The position numbers were made by a program, and so were the translations under genes. A stretch of DNA of 64,000 nucleotides from Talpa occidentalis (taxonomy: Eukaryota; Chordata; Mammalia; Eulipotyphla; Talpidae), in assembly GCF_014898055.3 (NCBI RefSeq), contig NW_023603184.1:112148615-112212614 (forward strand), in the 5' to 3' direction. Within the stretch, counting starts at the first letter, position 1; every line of letters starts with the position of its first letter. Below, piece after piece: positions 12,961 to 29,200 of the stretch. Below the pieces are notes generated by a model. The model was not told the origin of the DNA, made no database searches, and saw only the letters and a program-made list of their open reading frames with translations.

Positions 12961-13684
12961 CAGATCGATCTACTTTTAGGTGGTAATTAACTAATAATCA
13001 CCTTAAAAAAGTTACCATCTTCTTTCAAATCATAATCACAGCATCAGCTGCAGATAAATTTGGTAATGGTTATTCAATATATATCCTACGACTAGTAAAT
13101 ATCAGTGTTTCTCATACTTGAGGAATATAATGATACTTCTCAAAGATTCCCTAGCATAAAGTTCACTTGTAGCATATTTTTTCTTAAGTATGTTAACATC
13201 AGGCTAATTATGAGAGCCCAATATGCTTTTAGCCCTTAAGTTAATACTAAACAAATACAAATAAAATAAAATTACAGCAAAATAAATTTCCAAATTTACA
13301 ATATTTATTAAATACACAGCAGATGATATTGCTTTGCTAAACCAAATCCTTTCTCAAAACATGAATTTGCTTGAGTATTTGTTAGTCAATATGGATCTAA
13401 ACTTGAGTGATGTTTATGACGAAATGGGTGCTTTCTGAGGATACAGCTCTCCCACCACTTTTCTTCTATTTAATTCTTTTTCTTTTATTTAATCTTTATT
13501 CATACAGCATATCATGATATCATTTGGTCTCATTTCAGAACAAACAAAATATTTTTTGTTGAATTTCTAGTTTCTTCCTCGCTAGCACAAAATAACAAAA
13601 TCACTAATATTTGATATCAATGTTGTTCACAAACATGAATGCAAACAAAAACAGATAAGTTAATGACAGAACTTAGTTATAAAA
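12961..13684. other. Intergenic, nothing recognised
   Basis: AT-rich sequence with no gene, RNA or clear repeat. Confidence 0.55.
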
Positions 13685-13942
13685 CTTTTTTTAATTTATT
13701 TTATTTGTTTATGCATACAAGAGTTGGGGTGCAGACCAACTGTGCAGGGGGTGGGAGTGGGACAGGGAGGGTATGAGAGGATTCAACAGAGACAGAGTGA
13801 GGAGCAGAACGGGCAGAGCTACTGAAATACACTGCTGAGGGGAGCAGTGGGTGAGACAGGAGTGTCTGCTGTGCCATGTAGGTTTGCTCCCTGGCCAGGC
13901 ATCTAATTCGTGCTGCAGTGACTGCAGACAGCTTCAGAGCAT
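13685..13942 (-). mobile_element. tRNA-derived SINE (subfamily B), head-truncated
   Basis: A reverse-oriented copy with a T-rich tail and the conserved body, but the homology stops inside the tRNA-like head, so about the first 30 bases including box A are missing. It carries an extra run GGGGGTGGGAGTGGGACAGG relative to the other copies. No target duplication is evident. Confidence 0.85.
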
Positions 13943-14169
13943 TATATGGTTTTATAAATGATCAAAATAGATTTATATTAAAATTATTATTGTAATGAAA
14001 AGGAAAGTCTTGAATCCTAATAACCTGCTCTCTAATCACTAAGAATACCTGATAAACACATTTAGGAAACACTGCAATGTGCCATTTTTTTTGTTTTCAG
14101 GATGACATAAGATCAGAAACGTCATTCACAGACACTCAGGTAAGGCTAAGTTGTTGGAACCTGGAAGTG

Positions 14170-14470
14170 GATCCAATTTGTAAGCAAGTAGAATAACAGA
14201 TATAATAAAAATCAAAACAGAATTAAATGAAATAGAAATTTAAAAGACAGCTCTTTTTCAGAAAAATCAAAAACTGGTTCTTTGAAAAAAAATAAACCTC
14301 TAGCAAGGCTTACCAAGAAAATAAGAGAGAAATCTCAAGTAAGCAGAATTAGAGAAATCACAACAGATGCTTCAGAAATTCAGAAGATAATTAGAGACTA
14401 CTATGAGCATCTGTATGCTAACAAATTTAATAGCCTAGAAGAGCTGGATCATTCACTTATATGATGGGGA
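14170..14470 (+). mobile_element. LINE-1 ORF2 internal fragment
   Basis: A 60-codon open piece (14282-14464) reads like the segment between the endonuclease and reverse transcriptase domains of L1 ORF2: the [12 protein letters not shown] motif, then [20 protein letters not shown] and [14 protein letters not shown]. It is an isolated fragment with no start, end or flanking L1 sequence. Confidence 0.85.
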
Positions 14471-16599
14471 GTTATCAAGAGTGAAGTCATTCAAAGATTG
14501 TCATGACGGGAAGAAGAAAGTGCAAGCATGTAGAGGTGTCAACATATTGTCTCAAATAGCAAAAGGGAAATTCAGGAAAGACTTACTTTCCTCTGGACAA
14601 ATGTAGTGGAGTGTGGTCAGGGTGAAGAGGTTCACCCCTTGGTATAGGAAAATAAGACAGGATCTAGGTTTTATATCTTATGGCAACAATATCATCCTGA
14701 AATGTTATGTGAGTCAGGAGCTGGTCAGAACAATGCTGTTACTGAGAAGAAATCTGGTCCCCAAATGTGTGTTAAGCAAATTAAGATGAGGAACAGGGAG
14801 TGAGGTAATAGTACAAGTGCAGAGTAGGAGCTCTAGATTTGAACTCCAGTATAGGAAGGTGGCAATTGAAGAGGGAATTGCAATTGTAGAAAGGACATGT
14901 GGTGGCAAAAAGTGACCTGCAAATATTTTAGGTTGTCACTCACTTAGGCTGTAATATTTAAATTATTCATTCTATTTAAATTGAAAATTTGGCAATCAAA
15001 CCCAAGTTATCTAATAATTATTTCCTAAAATATTTTAAAATATTTTAAAGAAATATTGATTTGGCATGTTTACATTAGCAGTTAGAAATTCTCCATATCA
15101 TTTAGAGGGAAATACTTTCTGAAATTAGGGTGACATTGTTCCATAGAAAGAATCCATGTCAAAATAGTTACTTGTAAGAAAAATAAAAATTGTTTTTAAA
15201 TAATGGGGACATCAAAGATACTCAAACAAAAGAGGAAATTTAAAGATTTTTACTTATGTACTTACATTCTTTGCACCATGACAAAAGAAAAAAAAGTGGG
15301 ATCAGCAAAATGGGAGGACATAATATTTTATCCCTATTACTAATTTAAATTTATTGCCACAAAAAGTATGCTGCCTCTCTGATGATGAAGTCCTGATTTT
15401 CTACTTGACTTGTCTTTTAAATGTTAGCATCATTCTAAAAACCAGTTCTATCATGTTTTGCTATAAGAATTCCATTATATATAGCAGTTGTTCGTTGTAG
15501 TTAGAAATCAGATTCCACGTGGTGGTGACTCATTGTTCTCCTGAACATTAAAGTTGGTATGATAAAAGTTTTATAGGCAACAGAGCTCATTGGTAATAGC
15601 ATAATGAGTACCATACAGTGTGATTAGTAGTTTAAATTGAATGACCATTTTATATATATGTGGTTACTTGCCTAGGATAGGAGTGAAAGAAGGAACCCAA
15701 TACTCTTGTCTCAAAGATGTCTATGCAAGTCAGAGTGTAAGGACTGAATCTTGTTGAACATACACAATGTTAAAGTTATTTTGATATAGACTACCTCTTG
15801 TGTAAACAATAAATATATATTTAATGCAAAAATCTGTATTACATTAGCATTCTTCATATATTGGCAGAAAAATTGGTGTTGTTTGCTACCATTTTTATGT
15901 ATGTTTAGATGTTACAGTCAAAAGCTACTCCATGATATCATCAAATATGTAAATGTCAAAGGTAGAGTATTCTGACAGTAAAATGATTCTTTTCAGAGGT
16001 TATTAATATATTTCACTGGTTTATGATCTCTATTGTATATAACACATATAGATATATGCATATTTGTCATGTATGTGACATATGGATTTACCACTAGAAA
16101 TGCCATATGATATTCTATTTAAATAATATTCTCTACCATGGGACAATTTATGTGGTTCCTGTTTCATGAAATGGTAGTTTAGCTTCAAGTTGTTTATCTG
16201 AATATTTTGTGAAACATTTGGAGAAACAAATATTGCAAAAACCTAGCTTAGAAAGCAAAACTTCCCACCACATTAACTGATTCTTTCATGTATGGAGTAT
16301 TTTCCATTGCCTTTAGCTGTTCTTTGGTTTGACTCATTAGTAATGAAGATTTTATCTCTTGTCTAATAACTGCAACTCCTCTAAACTTCAAAAGACATAA
16401 TGGGAATCATGCAGGTCATTAGTTCTTCCCAAAGTGATGTGTCCAGAGAATGCCTCAAAATATAAATAAAAAATAACTGTAATGATAGGAACACAAAATG
16501 GATTTTAATCTTCATACAATATTTAGTGGAGATTACTTAAACATTTTTCTAATAGGGTTGTTTCCATACTGATTGAATTTTAACAAATTATTAGGTGCT
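14471..16599. other. Intergenic, nothing recognised
   Basis: AT-rich DNA. Frame 14908-14714 (minus) shows no domain. There is no repeat with clear boundaries. Confidence 0.55.
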
Positions 16600-17929
16600 C
16601 TATTCCACAGAGTATATAAAAGTTTGGTAAATTTTTCCTCTCTTTCTCCCAAGACTTCCATACTCCCCCAAGTGGATATTTGAGAAATTTAGCCAAGTAC
16701 CTCTAAATAACTCTGACATTTCATAATGAGCTTTGATCAATCCACACCAACTTTTTTCTTTATTTGAATTGAAGCAAGGCTCATGGAGAATTCCCCAGAT
16801 GAATCTAACGCTCCCCTCTTCTGCTTCTATAATTTACTCACATGACTACTGCTTTTCTGATAAATACTCTTTTTCTCCCTCTTCTCACCTCGTCCTATCT
16901 CAAAGAGTGAAATCAAACTGGCATTTTTATTTAAGGGCCATATTGTGGTTTGCAGACTCACTGCTATTTAAAATCCTATTATATGGGACACCCAGAATGG
17001 AATGTCTTGGAATCTTGACCTTCAAATAAACCAGATAAACACAGTTTGTATCAAAGTGCAGTTTGTTCTGACATAGGAGCATCAGAATGTCTGGAATCTG
17101 CTTTAACCAATTAAGCCATTCAAGGCAAGAGGAAAATAAAGCCTTCAGCAAATCCATTGAAGGCACTGTTTCCCAGCCTCCCACTGCCTGTTATCGATCT
17201 TTTTAAGTGCAGACTAATGAGTCGTATATATACCTGATGGGATGCTCTCACCCCACCACCTCAGAGGAGTTTAACTTACACAAAGAGAGAATCAACAGAC
17301 TGAAAGGGAGGGTGCTAGGGCCATGGCTGTCGTGGCCCCTTAAAACCACCCTATCATTAGTCTTCAGGGAACGCAGCAGACCCTGTTCCCTACTTTCCGT
17401 AACAAACCCATTAGTTCCTTTGCAGGGGATTTTCCATTCAGGTCGCTTCTAGGGCAAACGCTTTTGTTCACTACTACCCTGTAGCAGGAAAAGGACTGTA
17501 GAGAAATGCAAAGCAAGCTCCCAGCAGCAGCTTTGCTGCAAAGCATCCCTTTCCGTTCAGCTTTGGCAATTTAGTAAGAACTGAAGTTCTCTGGGGAGAT
17601 GGGTGAGGGGAACGCCAAGTCGTGGAACACATAAACCAGGAGCCCCTTTTTACCGTCTTCCACTACCACTCGCATCGCCCCAACTCCCCTCCCCCCAACC
17701 ATGCACTTATTTTCTCTACAAATGAGAGGTGGTGGTGGCTGGGGGGACATTTTCTTTCCCTTCTCTGAGATTCTGAACAGCCTCCAGCCTCCATACCGAA
17801 ATACATTAAAAACAAATCAAATCAAGTCAGCCAAATCCAATGGGCAGCAACTATCTCCAGAGAGAACCCGCTGCTGGCACCTGCCTGGATACGCCGCAGT
17901 TAGGAGCGTTTGGCTTTGGTATTGAATTA
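16600..17929. other. Unique sequence immediately upstream of the CpG island
   Basis: There are no recognisable repeats, and GC content rises gradually toward the island. Frames such as 16733-17029 and 17207-17452 have no recognisable domain and look like chance. A short imperfect inverted repeat around GGGCCATG/CGTGGCCC lies near 17320-17340. The block may hold distal promoter elements; nothing specific can be named. Confidence 0.5.
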
Positions 17930-18176
17930 TTAATTTATTTCTCTCCCCTCGACCCCTCCCCCATCCTGATTGCCAGGCCCGAAATCTCCGTCTCTGCACC
18001 CCCCCTCCGCCCCCACCTTAGCGGAGTCTCCCACTTCTCGGTCACGGGCCGCTCTGTCGCCCGCCCGCGGTGGCCGCCGCGTCCCTGGCCGTGCGCGGCC
18101 GAGGCGCTGCGCCCAGGGCGCCCGGCTCGCTGCGCTTCCCCGCTCGCGCCGGGACCGGCTCGGTGGCGGGTCCAGG

Positions 18177-18218
18177 CGGCGGCGGGGGAGGGCGGGGAGG
18201 GCGGGGGGGGGGCAGCGG
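18177..18218 (+). promoter_or_regulatory. G-quadruplex-capable GC box cluster
   Basis: Five G-runs (5, 3, 4, 3 and 10 G) are separated by single bases, so the tract fits the G3+ N1-7 quadruplex pattern on the sense strand. It also contains GGGCGGGG-type Sp1/KLF boxes. It lies about 90 bp upstream of the CCAAT box and 130 bp upstream of the TATA-like motif. Quadruplex formation is inferred from the pattern only. Confidence 0.6.
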
Positions 18219-18270
18219 GTGACAGATGTACTCCTCCGACAGCTCTCAGTATCAGCCCAGTGGCTCCCTG

Positions 18271-18290
18271 CCATTGGCTCAGTGCAATGG
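18271..18290 (-). promoter_or_regulatory. Inverted CCAAT box within a short palindrome
   Basis: CCATTG and CAATGG form perfect 6-bp inverted arms with an 8-bp spacer. The left arm contains ATTGG (18273-18277), a CCAAT box on the minus strand and a possible NF-Y site. It lies about 35 bp upstream of the TATA-like motif. Confidence 0.5.
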
Positions 18291-18308
18291 ACCGGCAACG
18301 CCGCTCAC

Positions 18309-18317
18309 TATAATAAT
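18309..18317 (+). promoter_or_regulatory. TATA-like element (TATAATAAT)
   Basis: This is the only A/T-only patch in the core of the CpG island, reading CACTATAATAATACT. If it acts as a TATA box the start site would be near 18335-18345. The match to TATAAA is imperfect and the role is inferred from position. Confidence 0.4.
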
Positions 18318-18369
18318 ACTCGTGCTCGCCAGCAGCGGCAACTCCGAGTGCGGACGCCGAGCGCGGGGG

Positions 18370-18438
18370 ATGCTGCTGCCGCCGCTGCTCCTCGGGCGGC
18401 TCCCGCTGCCCGGCTGCGCCCGATCGCTCCGGCGCTGA
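18370..18438 (+). other. Upstream ORF 1 in ZNF804A leader (22 codons)
   Basis: The first ATG after the inferred start site opens a 22-codon frame, leucine-rich at the start (MLLPPLLLG), ending at TGA 18436-18438. It stops well before the main ATG, so reinitiation is possible. It is a regulatory uORF candidate only if transcription starts upstream of 18370. No evidence of conservation is available here. Confidence 0.4.
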
Positions 18439-18520
18439 CTGCGGCTCAGCTCTGTCCTGCCTGGCCGGCCCCTCCCAGCCCCGGATCCTCCCGCGAGCTC
18501 GTCGCCCCAAGGCGAATTAG

Positions 18521-22944
<4,424 letters not shown>

Positions 22945-23110
22945 TTGCTCCTCAGCATATTTATTATTTTGTTCATTCAGATTTATTGAATGTCCTCATT
23001 TGCAAGACACTAACCTAGGCACCATGGACTCTGTGCTAAGCACTATATACACTAAACATTATGTGCAGATATCTTCAGGGATTATACTTTTCATTTTCAT
23101 TATGCATGTG
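22945..23110 (+). repeat. Possible ancient L2/MIR-type fragment
   Basis: TTCATTCAGATTTATTGAAT, then CAAGACACTAACCTAGGCAC and CTGTGCTAAGCACTATATAC follow the order of the common mammalian L2 3' motif (TTATTGAG..., CAGGCACTGTGCTAGGCACT). It is strongly decayed. Confidence 0.4.
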
Positions 23111-25324
23111 TTGAAAAAATTTCACATATTTTGACATGTTTGCAGATTTCTTGTCACTCAGGACATTTTTATATGTATTAGTTTTTGAAAAGTGTGAAAA
23201 AATTCTGAGTTTTTTTCCTTTGTCTATGCAGGAACTCATTAAATTAAGTATGTCTTTGAAATATATTATGTGGCCTTTGTTCAACTTATCATTATCTAAT
23301 ATAGCTTATTATAATTCATGTCATTCCCTTACACATTTCTGTATCTCCCAGAGAATATAATTTAAAAGGTTTCTCCAGTATTGAAACCCACTTATGTGGC
23401 ACATTTAATATTGTGCATAAGATTAAAGAGATCAGTTTTTGAATTAGTGCTGATGAAAAATTATCATTGTTAGATTAATGTCCTTACGAAAGGTAAAGGG
23501 TAAAGGTGCATTAGTATATCCCCAGTTCATAAACTTGTTCACTTAATTAGTTCAGTTATACATTCTTCCAAGTTTCTTTTAAACTGTTATTCATTCTGTA
23601 TAAAGACTATATTGTCTTAATTTTCTGAACTTAAGACATCATATATTCTTTGCTATACTGGTTTGTTTATTCTAGCCAAACTTTATAACATGCATTTTCA
23701 GAACATATTATTCAAGTAAGCAAAATAACATAATTGAATTATTGTTATTATGACCTATTCATAAATGTAAGCAGAGTTTTCAGGCAAATATTGTCAAGAA
23801 ATGCCCTGATTCCAACATACCTTTCTTAGTTCATCAAATTTATTAATTGGGATATTTTTGATAGCTGAAATTTAAATAGTGACATAATGCCTTGTCTTCC
23901 CTTCTCAGTTCCAAAACAGTATTCCCTAAGTTATTAATGACTGCAATTAATGAATGCAATTACATTTTTACTGAAAATATAAATCAAAGAGCACCTTGGG
24001 GACCAACTAGTCCAAAAATTTTCTCTGCTTGTATTCAGGGCTAAATTCAGGCTGCAGAAGTAGTTTATGTAGTGTGCACTGTATTTATAAATAATCTGAG
24101 TTTAAATGCTATTCAAAAAAGAATGAATGCTCTTTGCAGTACATCGCTACTGTCTGTACTCTTCACTTTCATAAAAGCTTTTCATTTACTTATATTACTT
24201 TCCTGACCAATAAAGGCACTTAAATTTTCCACCCCATTTGAGTCCATAGTATTTTACAAATGGGAGAAAAAGCATTGTCATCATTTTATATGTGCCCTTC
24301 ATTGCATCAACGTTAAGAAAGGTAATAGTTTCTAGAAAGTTCCCAGCATATTTCTATATACAGTATAGGTTTACTGTATCTTAGTTGAACTGCTTAACAA
24401 GATTTTGCTTTAGGGATACTAACATAATAAGAAAACTTGTGGATTTGAGGGTGATACAATTTTGCAATTTAAAATTGCAAACTGTCACCGAGACCACAGG
24501 TGTTTGTGGTATTGTGGTGTCTGGTCTTTTTAAAAACTTATTCTAAAGGTAACTGTGTTCTTTAATTTATACTTTAAGTAAACATTTAGTTCATGTAAAT
24601 GTATTTGAAAAGTAAGTTTCTGTAGGTGCTATGTGTAGATGAAATCACAGTTTTTCATAATTGTGGTAATAATACAATGATAAAGTAATTTTCTCTTGAT
24701 CCTATTTAACTCAGATATTGCTATTGAAGCAATTGCTTTACATTAAATATATGAGAATCCTTCTAGAAAGAAAAAAATAGTTATAACCTGTGGTATACTG
24801 CTGTCAAAATTCATGAATATATTGTATATTTTCACTTTTTTATATTATCTACTACAAAAGATCAGAAATAAAATTTTATTGGTTTTCTTATCTAATAATT
24901 TTATTTTCATCTAATAATTTTAACCTAAAACACTTGATCTGTTTTATCTCATTCTAAATGTTCCTTTGGTCTGAAAAAAATTATTACTGTATATATATTT
25001 ATATTATGATGTTGTTTTCACCTATCAAGTTTTCATTAATTTTATATATGTACCGCAGCATACTTCCTAGATAAATTAGATAAAGTGGGGTAATAAATAA
25101 TTAAAACTCAATCCTAGCTGTCAAAGTCAACAATATCCATTATCTGATGTAGTACTCTGGACTCTTCATAATGGTTTGGCACCATTAAAAGAGAATTACA
25201 TAGTTTTCTAAATGTAAGTACATTTAATGTATTAAATGTTTATGAAGACAATGCCATATTCAAATTGCACAAAACATCTTCTCCTTAAATTAACTTCAAA
25301 AAAAAGAATTTTGCTCACTCTGAT
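23111..25324. other. Intron 1, nothing recognised
   Basis: AT-rich unique-looking intron. No element boundaries or coding homology. Confidence 0.55.
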
Positions 25325-25538
25325 GACTAGTTTTATGTATCACCAGAGTAGTCACTAGTTATTTAATCAAACACTAATCTAGGTACTGTTGAGTAATACT
25401 CATGGTTAACATCTATAATCACTTGTCTGTAAATAGAAATTGCCATCAATATGGGTCTCATGCAACCAATTGAAAGGATAAGAACAAAAACTGGTATTTT
25501 TTGGAGAAGAAGAAATTCTGCCTCAAATCCTGCCTTGA

Positions 25539-25753
25539 AAACTATAATGAGGCATATAGCAAGGGAAGCCGAAGGAGACAGGTCAAAACAGGGTTGGGAA
25601 GGGCACAAAGGACTTTGGTGATGGTTCACAGGGGCCTTGGTGATGGGAGAATTATGGGGATTCCACATGAGTGGAGAAATCAAATATTGTACAAAAATGG
25701 ACAATGTTAACAAAATTTAAAAAATGTAAATTAAAAACAAAAAAAAAAACCCA
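25539..25753 (+). mobile_element. 5'-truncated retroposon, probably an L1 3' end
   Basis: About 215 bp of purine-rich sequence (GGTTGGGAAGGGCACAAAGG, then GTACAAAAATGGACAATG) ends in an A-rich tail. It is flanked by a 15-bp duplication with one mismatch: CAAATCCTGCCTTGA (25524-25538) and CAAATACTGCCTTGA (25754-25768). The 3' end is similar in style to the L1 3' UTR at 46.4-46.6 kb, but the match is not strong enough to be sure. Confidence 0.65.
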
Positions 25754-25861
25754 CAAATACTGCCTTGAGTTTGCAGCCTTCTGACCTGGCCTAAGTAAAC
25801 CCATAAAGCCACTACAATGAATCATGGTCCCATTCTTTAAAAAAAAAAAAAAAAATCTATC

Positions 25862-26130
25862 GGGCCTCCCAGTGGCGCATCGGGTTGAGCGCAGCACTGT
25901 GAAGCTGTCCACAGCCTATGCAGCACTGGTTCTATTCCTGATTGGCCAAGGGGAATCCCACATGGCGAGGTGGACCTCTCCTGTCTTGCCCACTGCTCCC
26001 CTCAGCAGTGTATTTTGTTGGTCTGCGTGTTCTGCTCCCAGCTCTGTCTCTGGTGAATCCTCTCACCCTCCCACAACTCTAGACTGTACCCCAGCTCTTG
26101 TATAAATAAAAAATAAATCTTAAAAAAAAA
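25862..26130 (+). mobile_element. tRNA-derived SINE (subfamily B) inserted in an older LTR-like repeat
   Basis: The copy starts GGGCCTCCCAGTGGCGC and ends in a TAAA/A tail. The flanks share an A-rich TTTAAAAAA...ATCTAT/ATCTGT segment, a plausible but imprecise target duplication. Host sequence similar to an ancient LTR continues on both sides (see 25325-26225). Confidence 0.88.
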
Positions 26131-26225
26131 GAATTTTAAAAAATCTGTCTAATCCATATACCTAAATCTATTTTACCATTATCTATCAATTCCCTTTATC
26201 TAGAGGACCTTGGCTAATACATGGA

Positions 26226-29200
26226 GGGTCAGTTTATTACATCTCCTTTATAATAAAGCAATTCAATATTTGAAGGACAGGTCATACTTGCTTTTAATTC
26301 AAGGTGGATAAAATTGACATTGTTCAGAATCTAGGTTTAAAATTGCTCTCTTATCAAATATTTTTTTTTATTTTATAAAAATTACAACTTTTAAATGTTT
26401 GCATGGGTGCCAGTCTTTCTCTCATAATCTCCATCCCTATACCCCCTAAAACCCTTTTATAACTATGTAAAATATAGCTATTCTTATCCTTTCAGCTCTA
26501 ATAGCTAATCACACATGCATTTACTCCACTTGAAGAAAATTAGACTCTTGTTAGATGAGAAAAAAATACATTTAAGCTTAATATCAAAAATGTAACATTT
26601 GGTAGCCTAAATTTAAGAAAATAAGCTTAAAAGGAGTATTGTATTTTATTGCAAAAATAAAGATGTATTCATGAAAAATAAAGAGAATGATGTCAATGTC
26701 TTCAATGTTTGCCAGCCAAAACCATCAAAAATACAAGTAGTTGGAATGAAGTAAACAGCACATTATTAAGGGCAACCTTCGTACATTTAATGAAGGGGTA
26801 CATTTAATTTTATAGGATGTGAGATTATATAAAGTGATTTTATGCCAAGTCGATTATAGAGTTATTTTATTCTGAACTGTACTATTAAAAAAGAAGAGCC
26901 AGTTCTCTGGTTATCTTGTACTTTTTATCTAGAAGACAAGAGAAACTGAGTGGGGCTAAAGCTGTAACTGGTAAAGAAGCAGCTTTTGCTCATGTTGGCT
27001 GGCAGATGGGAATGTTTGGTAACAAAAACAGTGTTTTTGTTTTTGTCTATGCTCAAACATGACTGTTGAATGGTCTTGTTTTTGGTCTGGTTCCATCATG
27101 CTCATAGATGACCTTGCCTGACGTTGGTGCACTAGGAAACTGTTCATGTTTTATAAGAGAATACCATATCTTACTTTCAGATCCAGTCAAGCTCCAAGCT
27201 GACTGCCCAGAGACTGATTTTTTTCTTTCTTAGATATGGTGTGAGAATGAATGATTGCAAACAAAAAAGAGGCGAGTTGTCAGAGAAGATAATTTCAGGG
27301 AAATGAAATCCAAAGCTAAGGACTTTTCGGGATGAGGGTGAGAAGGAGAATGGTCAAAAATTAACAAGTTGGAACAAAGCTAACTTGTGTACTGTAAACT
27401 CATTAATGTGAGTGCTTTGTGAGGTAAAATGTCCACCCATCTCTTGAGATGGTATAGGTGGAATGATGTTCTCAAGAGAGACAGACTTCAAATGGAGGAG
27501 AAAGGTGAAGTAAAACTTCCCTGAAAAATTTAAAAGCTTATAGAGATTCCGTTGATAGTGAACTAGGCTGAATCAAAAAAGACCTAGACCTCTTAGGATA
27601 TATAGAAATAGAGAAAATGTGTCATAGGATATGGCAAAGTCATATGGAGTGACTGTAGTCTAGAAAAATGAGGAAGACATTGGGAGTTCTGGGTTTCTTG
27701 TGGCAGCTGACATTTATGGAGATAAAAGGTGGGGTAAAATTGGTTCTTATAATCACAATGCAGGCAGTGCTAGATGTGTAGTGGTAGAAGATGACAGAGA
27801 GCTAGGAGTCCTGTGGGAGCACTCAGAGTTCTTGGGCTCACTTTTGAGCCCTGCGAAACTGAATTAATTATGCATGTCCCTACTCTGGACATCAGAGCTT
27901 CCTCCTCATCCTACTAAAATGTTAGAGCAAAGGCGAATCATTACTCATAGGGTCCTGATTGCTCCCATTTTCAGCCACTGTGGGTTCGAAGTATTACCAC
28001 TGATTCAAGAGTTAACTCATCCATTGCCTTGTTTGTATATCTCAGACAGGAAACACTTAAAGAATTCATGTGAAACAAGCAAATTACTGGGAAGGCAATG
28101 AGACCAGTTGCAGAGAGGGGAGGGATTTAATGATGAGAGATATCTACTAAGTGATTTTTATTCTACAAATGGTGAAAGAAAAGATGGGATACAATTTGAA
28201 TTCTCTGTTTCTCTAATGAAAATATCACAAGTGACAGTCCAGTTACCTTCAAGGAAGTGTCAGCAGAAATATTGTAAAATTGTATTTGTGGTAGTTCTTT
28301 CAAAGCCCAATAATTGTCAAATTACCTCTTGTTGAAATGAGACAGTGACCTTCACCATAGGGCAGAAAATGACTGCATTTACTCCAGGATCTAGTTCTTG
28401 CTCCAGTTTAACATGTCTTCATGAAACTACTTACTGCCATACTTATGTAGTGGCTGCAAGCAAGAATATCTATAATCAGATGGATTGAAGCTCAATCTTA
28501 AATATACCTCTATATCAGTATAGTGAGTAGAACTGCTTATAATCAAAACCTCAAATATCAATTCTGCACCTAAGTAATATTTTATGTAAAATTTTAATAT
28601 AAAATATCTATGCAAGCAGATAATTCTTGACTATCAGTATTTTTCCTATAGCAAAGCAATTGCTGCTCCAGCCATCACAGCTACATTCTAAGCTAGAAAA
28701 AAATGAGTATGCAGGAAGGACAAAAAGTTCAATGTTCTTTGTTTTTAGAAGTGTTAGCTTCATTTTTGACTGAAGCTATGTCACAGGACCACTCCTAAGT
28801 CAGAGAAAGATTGGAATATGATTAATTAAGCTGGGCAAATTGATAATCCCTATAAAATCAGTGTTAGTATGAAAAACAGATAATTGATCAGAGGAGGCAC
28901 CTGCTATAACTAGTTGGTGATTATATGACCTTGGTCATGTTTACCTCTCACTATATTGCCTTTAAATGAATATTACCAGTTATATTGTCTTTAAATGAAT
29001 ATTATCATATATAAAATTCAATATATATAATAGTATATTAAAGATAGTAGCAATAACTAACTAGAAGGCAGGTTTGCAGATCAAATGAGATATAGCATAT
29101 ACATTTGCCAAAGGCTTGATATTGCAACCTGTCATTAAATGGTGGTAGCTATTGATAATATTTCATATTGGAGCATTCACACATGTATGAGAATTTAATT

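Larger units (their letters stand above)
25325..26225 (+). mobile_element. Ancient LTR-like repeat split by two later insertions
   Basis: The flanking pieces (TTTTATGTATCACCAGAGTA..., GAAATTCTGCCTCAAATCC, TTGCAGCCTTCTGACCTGGCC, ACCCATAAAGCCACTACAAT, and AGAGGACCTTGGCTAATACA at the end) resemble an old mammalian ERVL/MaLR-type LTR, recalled from its typical AACCCTGACTAATACA-like 3' end. It is broken at 25539-25753 by a poly-A retroposon and at 25862-26130 by a SINE. No internal retroviral genes are seen. Confidence 0.45.

Noticed and set aside
16733..17452. Upstream frames as a divergent partner gene of ZNF804A
   Set aside because: Short, no homology recognised, no codon bias visible, and outside the CpG island.
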